This document shows, one piece after another, positions 28,136 through 36,302 of a stretch of DNA of 64,000 nt. The DNA is taken from contig PAHY01000016.1 of the NCBI GenBank assembly GCA_002705055.1, forward strand, positions 61,703-125,702, in the 5' to 3' direction. The number at the start of each line of letters is the position of its first letter. Positions within the stretch are counted from its first letter, which is position 1. Under the pieces are notes generated by a model that worked only from the letters and a program-made list of their open reading frames with translations, had not been told where the DNA came from and ran no database searches. The stretch is from Planctomycetota bacterium. Its GTDB lineage: Bacteria > Planctomycetota > UBA1135. A program made the position numbers and the translations under genes.

Positions 28136-30309
28136 TCCTCCTCGAACAGAGGAGCGTTGGTGGTTCCGGGGCTGCCCGGCAGCGGGGTGACGACGCGGCC
28201 CGGGTCAAGAACGGCGATCACGCGGCGATCGCGCAGGATGCGCGTGAGCGCTTCGAAGCGCAGACGGTCACGGTGCGCTTCAGGAACCGCCGAGAGCGCC
28301 TCGCGCACGGCGGTAAAGGCGGCGGCGTCGCCGCGCGCGCGCTGCAGCATGGCGTGCGCCTGGGCGCGCGCTTCCTCTTCGAGCGCGATCACCTGGGCGG
28401 CGGCGGCGGACTCGCGACGGGTGCGGTACTCGTCGGCCTGCAGGATGTAGCGCTGCTTGTCCTCGAGCGCGGAGGCCACATCGCGGAAGGCGTAGTGCAC
28501 GCTCGGGTCGGCCGAAGCGTGGACTTCCTTCAGGTTGACCTGCTCAATGGTGACCCCGGCGTTCAGCGCATCGAGCGCGCGCTGAATCCCATCGCGCGTT
28601 TCGTCCTGAATGAGCTCGCGGTCGCCGATCAGCAGCTCGTCGGCAAGACGGGCCAGGCCGGCTTCGCGGATGGCCGTCTCGGCGAAGGCGCCGACCAGCG
28701 CGTCCGGGTCTTCGGTCTGGAACAGCCAGGCGCGGGCGTCGTCGACGCGATAGTGCACCGAGATCTCAGTGCGCAGGAGGTACTCGTCGCGAGTCAGCAG
28801 CTCGGTGGAAGCTTCCAGGTCGGCGCGACGAGCGCGGGCCTGTTGGCCGGCGCGGGCGTCTTCCTGAGCGAGTCGGGTGATGGCCGTGAGGCTGAGCGAT
28901 TCGCCCGGCCCCTGAATGTGCGCGGCGCGGATCTGTTCGTTCGACACCGCGACCAGGCGGGCGAACGGCGCCGGCGCGTGCCAGACCGCGCCCGGCTCTT
29001 GCACCGTGCGGGTGACCTTGCCGAACTGGACCACGAATCCGGTCTGTCCCGGACGCACCGGCGACACGGCCGTGCCCAGGTAAAGCGCCAGCACGAACAG
29101 CAGCAGCAGCGCCTTGATCGGGCGCGCGCCCAGATCGATGCCGATCGGCAGGAAGAGCTGGCGCAGCTTGCCGCCCCAGCTGCGCACCAGGCCAAGGCGG
29201 TGCGCATGCCAGACCAGCAGGGCCAGCAGAATGGCGCCGGTGAGCTGCGCGAACCACGAAGAGTGCTCGGCGCTCAGCGGGCCAACCGCAGTCGTGGGCG
29301 AGGTGTTGAGCATGCCGTACAGCGCGTTGACGCCGAAGCCCAGCGCGAGCGAACAGGCCGCGATGCTGCCGAGGTAGGCGTAGAGGACGCGACGACCCAG
29401 GAAGCCGCGGACCACCGCGATCGTCGCGATGTTGGTGGCGGGGCCGGCCAGCAGCAGAATCAGCGCGCTGCCCGGATCCAGGCCTTTGGCCAGCAGCGCG
29501 GCGGCCACCGGCGTGCTGGCGGTGGCGCAGATGTAGAGCGGCACGCCGATGACCAGCATGGCCATCATCGACATCCAGCCGTTCGGCAGCACGGTGCCGA
29601 AGAAGTCATCCGGCACGATCAGCGTGATCAGTCCCGAGACGATGAAGCCGAGGATGAACCAGGGCGTCAGGTCAGCCATCAGGGTGACGAAGGCGTAGTG
29701 CCAGGCCTCCTTCGCCTTGGCTTTGGCGCCCTCCGGCGCGGCGTCTTCGGCCTGGTCTTCCCGCTCGGTGTGGCAGCAGGAGCCGGCGTCGGTCGACGCC
29801 GCTTCCGCGCCGTGACTGTGGCCATGGTCGTGATCGTGCTCCGACTCGATCAGCCGCTGCTGCACATCCTCTTCCGGCTGATCATCCCAGCCGCGCTTGA
29901 CGATCCGGTTGACCAGGCTGCCCGAGACAAAGGCGGTGAGCAGCGCCGAGAAGGGCCGCACGATGGTCATGATCGGATCCATCAGCGCGTAGGTCACGCC
30001 GATCGAATCCACGCCCGTTTCCGGAGTCGAGATCAGGAAGGAGGTGGTCGCCCCCTTGCTGGCGCCGCTGCGCTTGAGCGACATCGCGGTGGGGATCACC
30101 GAGCAGGAGCAGAGCGGGATCGGCACTCCGAACAGCGAGGCCAGGAAGACCGAGCGGGTGTTGTCCTGCCCCAGGTTGCGGTAGATCCAGCGCTCGGGGA
30201 TGACCACCTTGAGCGCGCCGGCGATCAGGAAGCCAGCCAGCAGATAGGGGCCCGACTCGACCAGGATGACCCAGATCGCTTCCAGCCACTCGAGCGCGAA
30301 GGCCGTCAA
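28132..30309 (-). CDS. SO_0444/ArsP-type metal permease fused to an HflK-like SPFH domain
   Basis: A 725-residue single frame. Residues 1-385 form a COG0701-type permease in two repeats: PLCSCSVIP (about 64-72) in the first, a cytoplasmic His/Cys-rich loop (HDHDHGHSHG...SCCH, about 155-180) and GVPLYICATASTP (about 250) in the second. From about 396 a further membrane helix leads into VRPGQTGFVVQFGKVTRTV and an HflK-like SPFH domain with coiled coil to the end. The permease class is linked to Cu/Zn or arsenical export. TTG start 30309 overlaps the ZIP stop (TTGA). The junction shows no stop or frame change. Confidence 0.85.
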   Translation of the reverse strand: MTAFALEWLEAIWVILVESGPYLLAGFLIAGALKVVIPERWIYRNLGQDNTRSVFLASLFGVPIPLCSCSVIPTAMSLKRSGASKGATTSFLISTPETGVDSIGVTYALMDPIMTIVRPFSALLTAFVSGSLVNRIVKRGWDDQPEEDVQQRLIESEHDHDHGHSHGAEAASTDAGSCCHTEREDQAEDAAPEGAKAKAKEAWHYAFVTLMADLTPWFILGFIVSGLITLIVPDDFFGTVLPNGWMSMMAMLVIGVPLYICATASTPVAAALLAKGLDPGSALILLLAGPATNIATIAVVRGFLGRRVLYAYLGSIAACSLALGFGVNALYGMLNTSPTTAVGPLSAEHSSWFAQLTGAILLALLVWHAHRLGLVRSWGGKLRQLFLPIGIDLGARPIKALLLLFVLALYLGTAVSPVRPGQTGFVVQFGKVTRTVQEPGAVWHAPAPFARLVAVSNEQIRAAHIQGPGESLSLTAITRLAQEDARAGQQARARRADLEASTELLTRDEYLLRTEISVHYRVDDARAWLFQTEDPDALVGAFAETAIREAGLARLADELLIGDRELIQDETRDGIQRALDALNAGVTIEQVNLKEVHASADPSVHYAFRDVASALEDKQRYILQADEYRTRRESAAAAQVIALEEEARAQAHAMLQRARGDAAAFTAVREALSAVPEAHRDRLRFEALTRILRDRRVIAVLDPGRVVTPLPGSPGTTNAPLFEEE

Positions 30310-31187
30310 ATGCCCGCCTCCCCAAACCAGCCCATCATGATGATGCCGGCGACGAGCAGCACGCTGCGCATGACGATCGACTCACGGCGGTGGAAGACCT
30401 CGGGCAGCAGCTCGCAGAGGCTGACGTAAAGGAAGGTGCCCGCGGCCAGCGCGGCGGCGATGCCGATGCCGCGTTCGTCGAGCACGTCCATCAGGCTGTG
30501 GCCCAGCAGCATGCCGGCCGGAGTGACCAGGCTGAAGGCCACCAGCATGATCACGATCTGGCGCCGCGACTGTTCCGCCAGCAGGAAGACCGTCGCCAGC
30601 GAGAATCCTTCAAAGCCTTTGTGCGCGCAGATCGCCAGGAAGATCGCCGCGCCGATCGCATGGTCCATGCCGGCTGCGGAGAGCGAGACCCCGGCGGTGA
30701 AGGCGTGGATCACCAGGCCGACCAGCGCCGCGTAGCCGACCGCGCGGTGGCGGTGGAGGTCCTCCTTGCTGTCGGTGTGGTCATGATCGTGGCCGTGTCC
30801 CTGATGGTGGTCATGTCCATGGTGCGGCAGGAGCAGCGCCTCGATCAGATAGACCGCCAGCACACCGACCAGCACGAAGATCCACGGCAGCGGGTCGCCG
30901 TGCACATGGCCGAGGTGCCCGCCTTCCTCGTGCTCGGCGTGATCATGGTCATGATCGTGCGCCTCGCCTGGGCCGTGGTCGTGGCCCGCGTGGTCTTCGG
31001 CCACGATCGCAGCCGGGTCTTCCAGGCTCAGCTGGCCCACCGAAGGCAGCAGGTGCAGGAACACCGCGCCCAGGAAGATGCCGGTCGACAGCGCCAGCGC
31101 CGTGTGCAGGGCGCGGTCGGTCCACTTCAGGAACAGCGGCACGAGGCCGCCGCCGAGCGAAATCACAAACAGGGTGAGGGCTTCCAA
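30306..31187 (-). CDS. ZIP family divalent metal transporter
   Basis: A 293-residue transporter with eight predicted membrane segments and two very His-rich stretches: about 66-100 (repeated HDH, HDHDHDH, GHLGHVHG) and about 121-147 (HHGHDHHQGHGHDHDH). The helix IV/V metal motifs are visible as GLVIHAFTAGVSL and AICAHKGFEGFSL, with His and Glu ligands. ZIP proteins move Zn2+, Fe2+ or similar ions into the cytoplasm. The only start in frame is TTG 31187, without a clear ribosome-binding site, 30 nt after the thioredoxin-NHL gene. Its stop overlaps the fusion gene, so metal import and SPFH functions are co-expressed. Confidence 0.9.
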   Translation of the reverse strand: MEALTLFVISLGGGLVPLFLKWTDRALHTALALSTGIFLGAVFLHLLPSVGQLSLEDPAAIVAEDHAGHDHGPGEAHDHDHDHAEHEEGGHLGHVHGDPLPWIFVLVGVLAVYLIEALLLPHHGHDHHQGHGHDHDHTDSKEDLHRHRAVGYAALVGLVIHAFTAGVSLSAAGMDHAIGAAIFLAICAHKGFEGFSLATVFLLAEQSRRQIVIMLVAFSLVTPAGMLLGHSLMDVLDERGIGIAAALAAGTFLYVSLCELLPEVFHRRESIVMRSVLLVAGIIMMGWFGEAGI

Positions 31188-31217
31188 GGCCGTATCGACT
31201 GTTGAAGCCCCCGGATT

Positions 31218-32786
31218 CTACCCGTCCGACGGTTCCTGGGCTGCTTCGCCCATCGGCTTCGCGGCGCCCGCCGCGCCGACGATCGCCGGGCCGATCAGGA
31301 CCTTCCATTCCTTGGTCGTGAGGTCGACCTCGAGGATGCGGTGATGGTTGGTGTCGGCGATGTAGAGGGTGTCTCCGACCACGTCGATGCCGCCTGGCTC
31401 CCACATCGTGAGGGCGTCGGGCCGCAGCCGTTCCTCGCCGGTTCCCAGGAAGCTGCGGGTCTCCTTCGTCACCGGGTCGAGCGTCTTGATCTTGTTGTTG
31501 TAGGTATCTGCTACCAGCAGCTTGTCGCGCCAGACGGCCAGGCCCAGCGGGTGCTGCAGCAGCACCTCGTCGGTGCCCTTGCCGTCGCGGTCGCCGAAGC
31601 GGAACAGGCCGGTGCCCACCAGGGTCACGACCTCGTTCTTCTCCAGGTCGATCGCGCGGATCGCGCTGACCTCGGAATCGGCGAAGTAGAGCATGCGGCC
31701 GATCTGGGCGAAGCCGCTGGGCTGGGCCAGGCGCGCGAGCGCCGCCGGGCCGTCGACGATGTTCTCGTAGCCGCTCCCTGCCAGCGGGCTGATCCGGCCC
31801 GAAGGCAGGTGGAAGGTCCATAGCTGGTGGCTGCCGGCCATCGCGATGTGCAGCTGCTCGCCGTCCAGCTCGAGCGCCCACGGCGAGTTGAGCCGGGTGT
31901 CCAGGCCCGGCCCGGCCTCGGGCAGCGGCCGCGCCTGCAGCCCGGTCTTGCCGGCGAGGGTGGTGAACTTGCCCGTCTTCAGGTCGAGCTTGCGGAGCAG
32001 ATGGTTGTCGGTGTCGGCGATGTAGAGGGTGTCGCCGTCCAGGGCCAGGCCGTGCGGGTGGTGGAGCGGCGGCTCGCTGGCCCGAAACTCGCGCAGGATC
32101 GCGCCGCTGCTGCGGTTCAGCTCGAGCAGTCGGTCATGGGCGCTGTCCGCGACGTACAGCTTGTCGCCCGCCGCCAGCACCTTGGCCGGGTAGAAGAGCT
32201 CGGTCTGTGGCGCGACCTCCTTCTTCAGCTTGAGCGGGCCCTCGGCCAGCGTCCCTTCCTGCTTGCCCGTCTCGAGGGCGCCGCGAATCGCCAGGCGCAG
32301 CGTTTCGTAGTGACCTTCGCCCGCGGCCTGCCCGATGATGTTGCCGTCCGAGCCGATCAGGGTCATCGTCGGCCAGGCGCGCACCCCATAGGACTGCCAG
32401 ATCTTGTGGTCGGCATCGACCACGACCGGGTGCTGGATCTTGTAGCGCAGCATCGCCTGGCGGATGTTCTCGCGCTCGCCCTCCTGCGGGAACTTGTTGC
32501 TGTGCACCCCGATCACGAGGAAGGGCTCATCCTTGAACTCTTCCTCGAGCTTCTCGAGGTCCGGGATGACGTGAATGCAGTTGATGCAGCAATAGGTCCA
32601 GAAGTCGAGCAGCACGACCTGACCCTTGAGATCCTTCTCGAAGGAGCTCAGCGGCCGGTCGGTGTTGAGCCACTCGGTGCCGGCCAGGTCCGGAGCGCGC
32701 ATTTCGGATTCCTGGGCCGGCAGACAGGCCGGCGCGAGCGCAAGAAGCAGAGTCGAAAGCATGGTCAGAGCGAGGCGGGTGCGCAT
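31218..32786 (-). CDS. Secreted thioredoxin-like/NHL-repeat protein (NHLRC2-like)
   Basis: A 522-residue protein. ATG 32786 gives a signal peptide with an APAC lipobox-like or cleavable end. A thioredoxin fold (about 30-185) carries the active site WTYCCINC, the CCINC form typical of NHLRC2-type proteins. From about 205 to 500 come NHL/beta-propeller repeats (LYVADSAHDRLLELN, LYIADTDNHLLRKLD, LYIADTNHHRILEVD). It is probably a periplasmic redox protein; the partner is unknown. It is upstream of the ZIP gene in the same direction with a 30-nt gap, so it may lead the operon. Confidence 0.88.
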   Translation of the reverse strand: MRTRLALTMLSTLLLALAPACLPAQESEMRAPDLAGTEWLNTDRPLSSFEKDLKGQVVLLDFWTYCCINCIHVIPDLEKLEEEFKDEPFLVIGVHSNKFPQEGERENIRQAMLRYKIQHPVVVDADHKIWQSYGVRAWPTMTLIGSDGNIIGQAAGEGHYETLRLAIRGALETGKQEGTLAEGPLKLKKEVAPQTELFYPAKVLAAGDKLYVADSAHDRLLELNRSSGAILREFRASEPPLHHPHGLALDGDTLYIADTDNHLLRKLDLKTGKFTTLAGKTGLQARPLPEAGPGLDTRLNSPWALELDGEQLHIAMAGSHQLWTFHLPSGRISPLAGSGYENIVDGPAALARLAQPSGFAQIGRMLYFADSEVSAIRAIDLEKNEVVTLVGTGLFRFGDRDGKGTDEVLLQHPLGLAVWRDKLLVADTYNNKIKTLDPVTKETRSFLGTGEERLRPDALTMWEPGGIDVVGDTLYIADTNHHRILEVDLTTKEWKVLIGPAIVGAAGAAKPMGEAAQEPSDG

Positions 32787-32893
32787 GCAGGGTAGTTCGT
32801 AGGACAACGGCGCCTGCAACATCTCGTTTCGTGGACATTTCCAGGGCGGAAACTGCCGAAGGGACGGGGCGGACAATTCGCATTCCTATACCG

Positions 32894-33583
32894 ATGGCCC
32901 AAGTACAAGTAAAAGAAGTTGTCCACGAGGCCCTGGGGCAAGCCCGGGAGCTCTCGGGCACCTTCGTGCTCGTGTTTGGCACCGCGCTCGCCGGCCTGTT
33001 GGGCCTGGTGTGGCTGGCGGGTTCGGTCGAGGTGCCGATCGCGCAGTTCACCCGCGATCCGGCGGCGGTGATGAACGGCCCCTTCTACGCCGGCGCGCTC
33101 TCGAATGTCGGGGTGCTGCTGTGGTGTGCGGCCGCGGCGGTCTGCTTCTTCGGAGCCTCCCTGCTGAGCGCCCGCATCCAAAGCGGCCTGGCTGCCCCGG
33201 TTGTGGACGGGCCGCGTTTTCTGCTGGCCTCGGCTCTGTTCACCTGCCTGCTGCTGGTGGACGACCTCTTCATGCTGCATGACCTGGTGCTGCCGGAGTA
33301 CCTGCAGCTGCGCGAGCGTTACGTCATCCTCACGTATGGGCTGCTGATGCTCGCCTATCTGCTGCGCTTCCGTCGTCAGATTCTGCAGACGGACTGGCTG
33401 GTCCTCGTCGTGGCGGGCGGCTTCTTCAGCTGCTCGATCGTCGTCGACAAGCTGCCCGAGACCCTGTTGCCGATGCATCACGTCTTCGAGGACGGGGCCA
33501 AGTTCCTGGGCATCCTCGGCTGGCTGCTCTACCTCGGCAGGTCGACCCGCCAGCTGCTGACGGAGCCCGCCGATGTTCGCTGA
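32894..33583 (+). CDS. Polytopic membrane protein, CREST-like His/Asp pattern
   Basis: A 229-residue protein with six or seven hydrophobic segments. Conserved-looking polar residues lie in or next to membrane helices: LLVDDLFMLHD (about 120-130) and LPMHHVFEDGAKFLG (about 197-211). Buried Asp/His sets like these recall ceramidase/PAQR-type (CREST) metallohydrolases, but similarity is too weak to assign activity. ATG 32894 is chosen over GTG 32831. The 107-nt interval to the divergent thioredoxin-NHL gene must hold both promoters. Its end overlaps the glycosyltransferase start by 11 nt. Confidence 0.65.
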   Translation: MAQVQVKEVVHEALGQARELSGTFVLVFGTALAGLLGLVWLAGSVEVPIAQFTRDPAAVMNGPFYAGALSNVGVLLWCAAAAVCFFGASLLSARIQSGLAAPVVDGPRFLLASALFTCLLLVDDLFMLHDLVLPEYLQLRERYVILTYGLLMLAYLLRFRRQILQTDWLVLVVAGGFFSCSIVVDKLPETLLPMHHVFEDGAKFLGILGWLLYLGRSTRQLLTEPADVR

Positions 33584-34898
33584 GCGGCGCGCGGTTCTGA
33601 TCTTCGCCCAGGACGCCAACCTCAAGGACGGCGGCGAAGCGGCGCGTCCTCTGCAGTACTTCCTTGAGCTGCGCGCACGCGGAGTGGACGTGCACCTGCT
33701 GGTCCACGAGCGCAACCGTAAGGCGCTGGAGGCCGGCTGCCCGGAGCACACATGCCGGGTGCACTTTGTGCCCGAGACCTGGTTCGACCGCGCCTGCGCT
33801 CGGGTTGGCGACTTCCTGCCGGAGCGGATGTACACCGTGACGACCGCCGCCTGGTCGTGGATCGCGACGCAGGGACGCGCGCGCCGGATCATCCGGCGGC
33901 TGATGCGCGAAGCGGGGATCGGCCTCGTGCACCAGCCGACGCCGATCTCCCCGAAGGCGCCTTCGCGGATGCACGGCTTTGGAATCCCGGTCGTGATCGG
34001 TCCGCTGAACGGTGGCATGGACTTTCCGCAGGCCTTCGCGCGGCGGCAGAGTCGTATCGCGGCGGCGGTGGTCGGCCTCGCGCGCCGCTGCGCCCAGCCC
34101 TTGAGCCTGATCTATCGCGGCCTGCGGGAAGCGCGCGTCGTGCTTGTCTCCAACGCGCGCACGCGCGAGGCGCTGCCGAACGGCCTGCAGGGCCAGGTCC
34201 GGCAACTCACGGCGAACGCAGTGCACACCCAGCGCTGGACGCCGCGCCCGCAGCCGCGTGCCGACGGGCGGGTGCGCTTTCTGTTCGCTGGCCGGCTGGT
34301 CGGCTTCAAGGCAGTGGACCAGCTGCTCGAAGTCTGGTCGCGCTGGAAGCCGGAGGTGCCTGTCGAGTTGCGGATCGTCGGCGATGGTCCGGAGCGCGCC
34401 GAGCTCGAGGCGCTGGCGCTGCGGCTGGGCGTCCAGGACACGGTCCACTTCGCCGGCTGGGCCGCCGGCGAGGCGCTGATTGAAGAGGTGCGCGACGCCG
34501 ACGTCTTCGTCTTCCCCAGCCTGCGCGAGGCGGGCGGCGCGGTGCTGATGGAAGCGATGTCCTGCGGCGTCCCGGTGATCGCGGCGGACTGGGGAGGTCC
34601 GGCGGATTACGTGCAGCCGCAGACCGGGCTGCTCGTCGATGCCTCGAGTCCGGCCGCCTTCAAGGATGGTCTGCGCGAGGCCATGGATCAGCTTGCTCAC
34701 GATGCTGGACTGCGCGCGCGCCTCGGCGCGGCGGGCCGGACCCACGCGCTGCAGAACCTGGACTGGTCACGCCGCGTGGATGTCCTGGAGAGCATCTACC
34801 GCGAGCTGCTCCGCGACGAGTTGGCGACGGAGCGGACGCCGGCACCCCTGCTATCCTGGCCCGACGCGACGGCCCGGAAGGTGCGCGAAGACAACTGA
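33573..34898 (+). CDS. GT4-family glycosyltransferase
   Basis: A 441-residue GT-B enzyme. The N-terminal half has GGEAARPLQYFLELRARG-type helix and a PLNGG acceptor-side loop. The C-terminal half has FAGRLVGFKAVDQLLE, LRIVGDGPERAELE, VHFAGW and the donor-binding EAGGAVLMEAMSCGVPVIA (E-x7-E motif). It transfers a sugar from a nucleotide-sugar, probably to a surface glycan or lipid. ATG 33573 overlaps the membrane-protein gene, so the two are probably coupled, with a possible shared role in envelope glycolipid synthesis. A 27-nt gap separates it from the sulfatase gene. Confidence 0.9.
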   Translation: MFAERRAVLIFAQDANLKDGGEAARPLQYFLELRARGVDVHLLVHERNRKALEAGCPEHTCRVHFVPETWFDRACARVGDFLPERMYTVTTAAWSWIATQGRARRIIRRLMREAGIGLVHQPTPISPKAPSRMHGFGIPVVIGPLNGGMDFPQAFARRQSRIAAAVVGLARRCAQPLSLIYRGLREARVVLVSNARTREALPNGLQGQVRQLTANAVHTQRWTPRPQPRADGRVRFLFAGRLVGFKAVDQLLEVWSRWKPEVPVELRIVGDGPERAELEALALRLGVQDTVHFAGWAAGEALIEEVRDADVFVFPSLREAGGAVLMEAMSCGVPVIAADWGGPADYVQPQTGLLVDASSPAAFKDGLREAMDQLAHDAGLRARLGAAGRTHALQNLDWSRRVDVLESIYRELLRDELATERTPAPLLSWPDATARKVREDN

Positions 34899-34925
34899 TC
34901 TGTCGAGGCGCCGGCGGTCGCATGA

Positions 34926-36296
34926 ATGTGCATGCTGCTTCGCCGCCCTCTGCTTCTGCTGTTCGTGCAGGTCGCCGTGCTCGCTGCGGGTGCGCCCGCG
35001 CAGGAAGCTCGATCGCGGCCGAACATCCTGCTGATCCTCAGCGATGATCAGGGAACGGTCGATCTGGGCGCCTGCGGCACGCAGGATCTGCAGACCCCAC
35101 ACCTGGATCGCCTGGCCGAGCGCGGCGTGCGCTTCACCCAGTTCTATGCCGCGGCGCCGGTCTGCTCGCCGTCGCGCGCGGCCTTCCTGTCGGGGCGGAT
35201 CCCGCAGCGCGCCGGCCTCAGCGGCAACGTCGACCCGAACAATCCGGATGCCGGGCTGCCGCCGTCGACGGTGACGATCGCCGAGCACTTCCGCGCGCAT
35301 GGCTACGCCACCGCGCAGATCGGCAAGTGGCACCTCGGTCACAGCCGCGAGCGTCAGCCGACCGGCCAGGGCTTTGACTTCGGCTTCGGCCACCTGGGTG
35401 GCTGCATCGACAACTACTCGCACTTCTTCTACTGGAACGGGCCCAACCGGCACGACCTGGTGCGCAACGGAGTCGAGGAGTATCACGCCGGCGAGTTCTT
35501 CCCCGAGCTGTGCGTCGACGAAGCGGCGGCGTGGATCCGCGCGCGTGATGAGCAGCCCTGGCTGATGTACTTCGCGATCAATCTGCCGCACTACCCTTAT
35601 CAGGGGCACGCGCGCTGGCTGGATGTGTACGAGGGCCTGCCGCGCGCGCGGCGCGAGTACGCGGCCTTCCTGTCGACGATGGACGAGACCCTGGGCCGGC
35701 TGTTCGCCGTGCTGCGCGAACAGGGCATCGATGACGAGACGATCATCGTCTTCCAGTCCGACCACGGGCACTCGACCGAGCAGCGCGCCTTCTACGGCGG
35801 GGGCGACGCCGGTCCGCACCGCGGCGCCAAGTTCAGCCTGCTCGAAGGCGGCATTCGGGTGCCGGCGATCGTGGCCGGCCCGGGCGTGCCCGAGGGCGAA
35901 CTGCGCGGGCAGATGGCGACCGCCTGCGACTGGTTCCCGACCCTATGCACCCTCGCCGGAATCCCGCAGCCGACCCACGCGCTGGATGGCCGCGACCTGC
36001 AGGCCGTGCTGGCCGACGCTGCGGCGCCGACCCCGCACGAACACTTCTTCTGGAAGAACGGCGGGCAATGGGCGCTGCGCCTGGGCAAGTGGAAGCTGAT
36101 CTGGAACGCCCAGGACACCACCGACGGCCGCGCCTGGAAGCGCGAACCCGGCATGCGCCTCTACGACCTCAGCCTCGACCCCGGCGAAACGACCGACCTC
36201 GCCGCCGAGCACCCGAAGCGCGTCGACCGCCTGCGTAAGCTGGCGCAGGAATGGGATCCGACGATCCGCTACGAGCTGGAAGAGAAGAAGGAGTAG
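34926..36296 (+). CDS. Secreted type I sulfatase
   Basis: A 456-residue sulfatase with signal peptide (LFVQVAVLAAGAPAQ). The metal-binding SDDQG near residue 38 is followed by CSPSRAAFLSGR (about 80), whose Cys must be converted to formylglycine, and GKWHLGH (about 132). Further metal and substrate residues appear in FQSDHGHSTEQ. It removes sulfate esters, likely from glycans. Start ATG 34926; ATG 34932 is an alternative. No bona fide FGE with its cysteine pair is in the window, so maturation must rely on a gene elsewhere. It is convergent with the second sulfatase at 36303. Confidence 0.92.
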   Translation: MCMLLRRPLLLLFVQVAVLAAGAPAQEARSRPNILLILSDDQGTVDLGACGTQDLQTPHLDRLAERGVRFTQFYAAAPVCSPSRAAFLSGRIPQRAGLSGNVDPNNPDAGLPPSTVTIAEHFRAHGYATAQIGKWHLGHSRERQPTGQGFDFGFGHLGGCIDNYSHFFYWNGPNRHDLVRNGVEEYHAGEFFPELCVDEAAAWIRARDEQPWLMYFAINLPHYPYQGHARWLDVYEGLPRARREYAAFLSTMDETLGRLFAVLREQGIDDETIIVFQSDHGHSTEQRAFYGGGDAGPHRGAKFSLLEGGIRVPAIVAGPGVPEGELRGQMATACDWFPTLCTLAGIPQPTHALDGRDLQAVLADAAAPTPHEHFFWKNGGQWALRLGKWKLIWNAQDTTDGRAWKREPGMRLYDLSLDPGETTDLAAEHPKRVDRLRKLAQEWDPTIRYELEEKKE

Positions 36297-36302
36297 CTGC
36301 GG

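Noticed and set aside
28273..30429. Plus-strand open frame of about 718 codons antisense to the permease-SPFH gene
   Set aside because: Low-complexity Arg/Gly/Gln-rich shadow; the minus-strand protein is clearly a real permease and SPFH domain.
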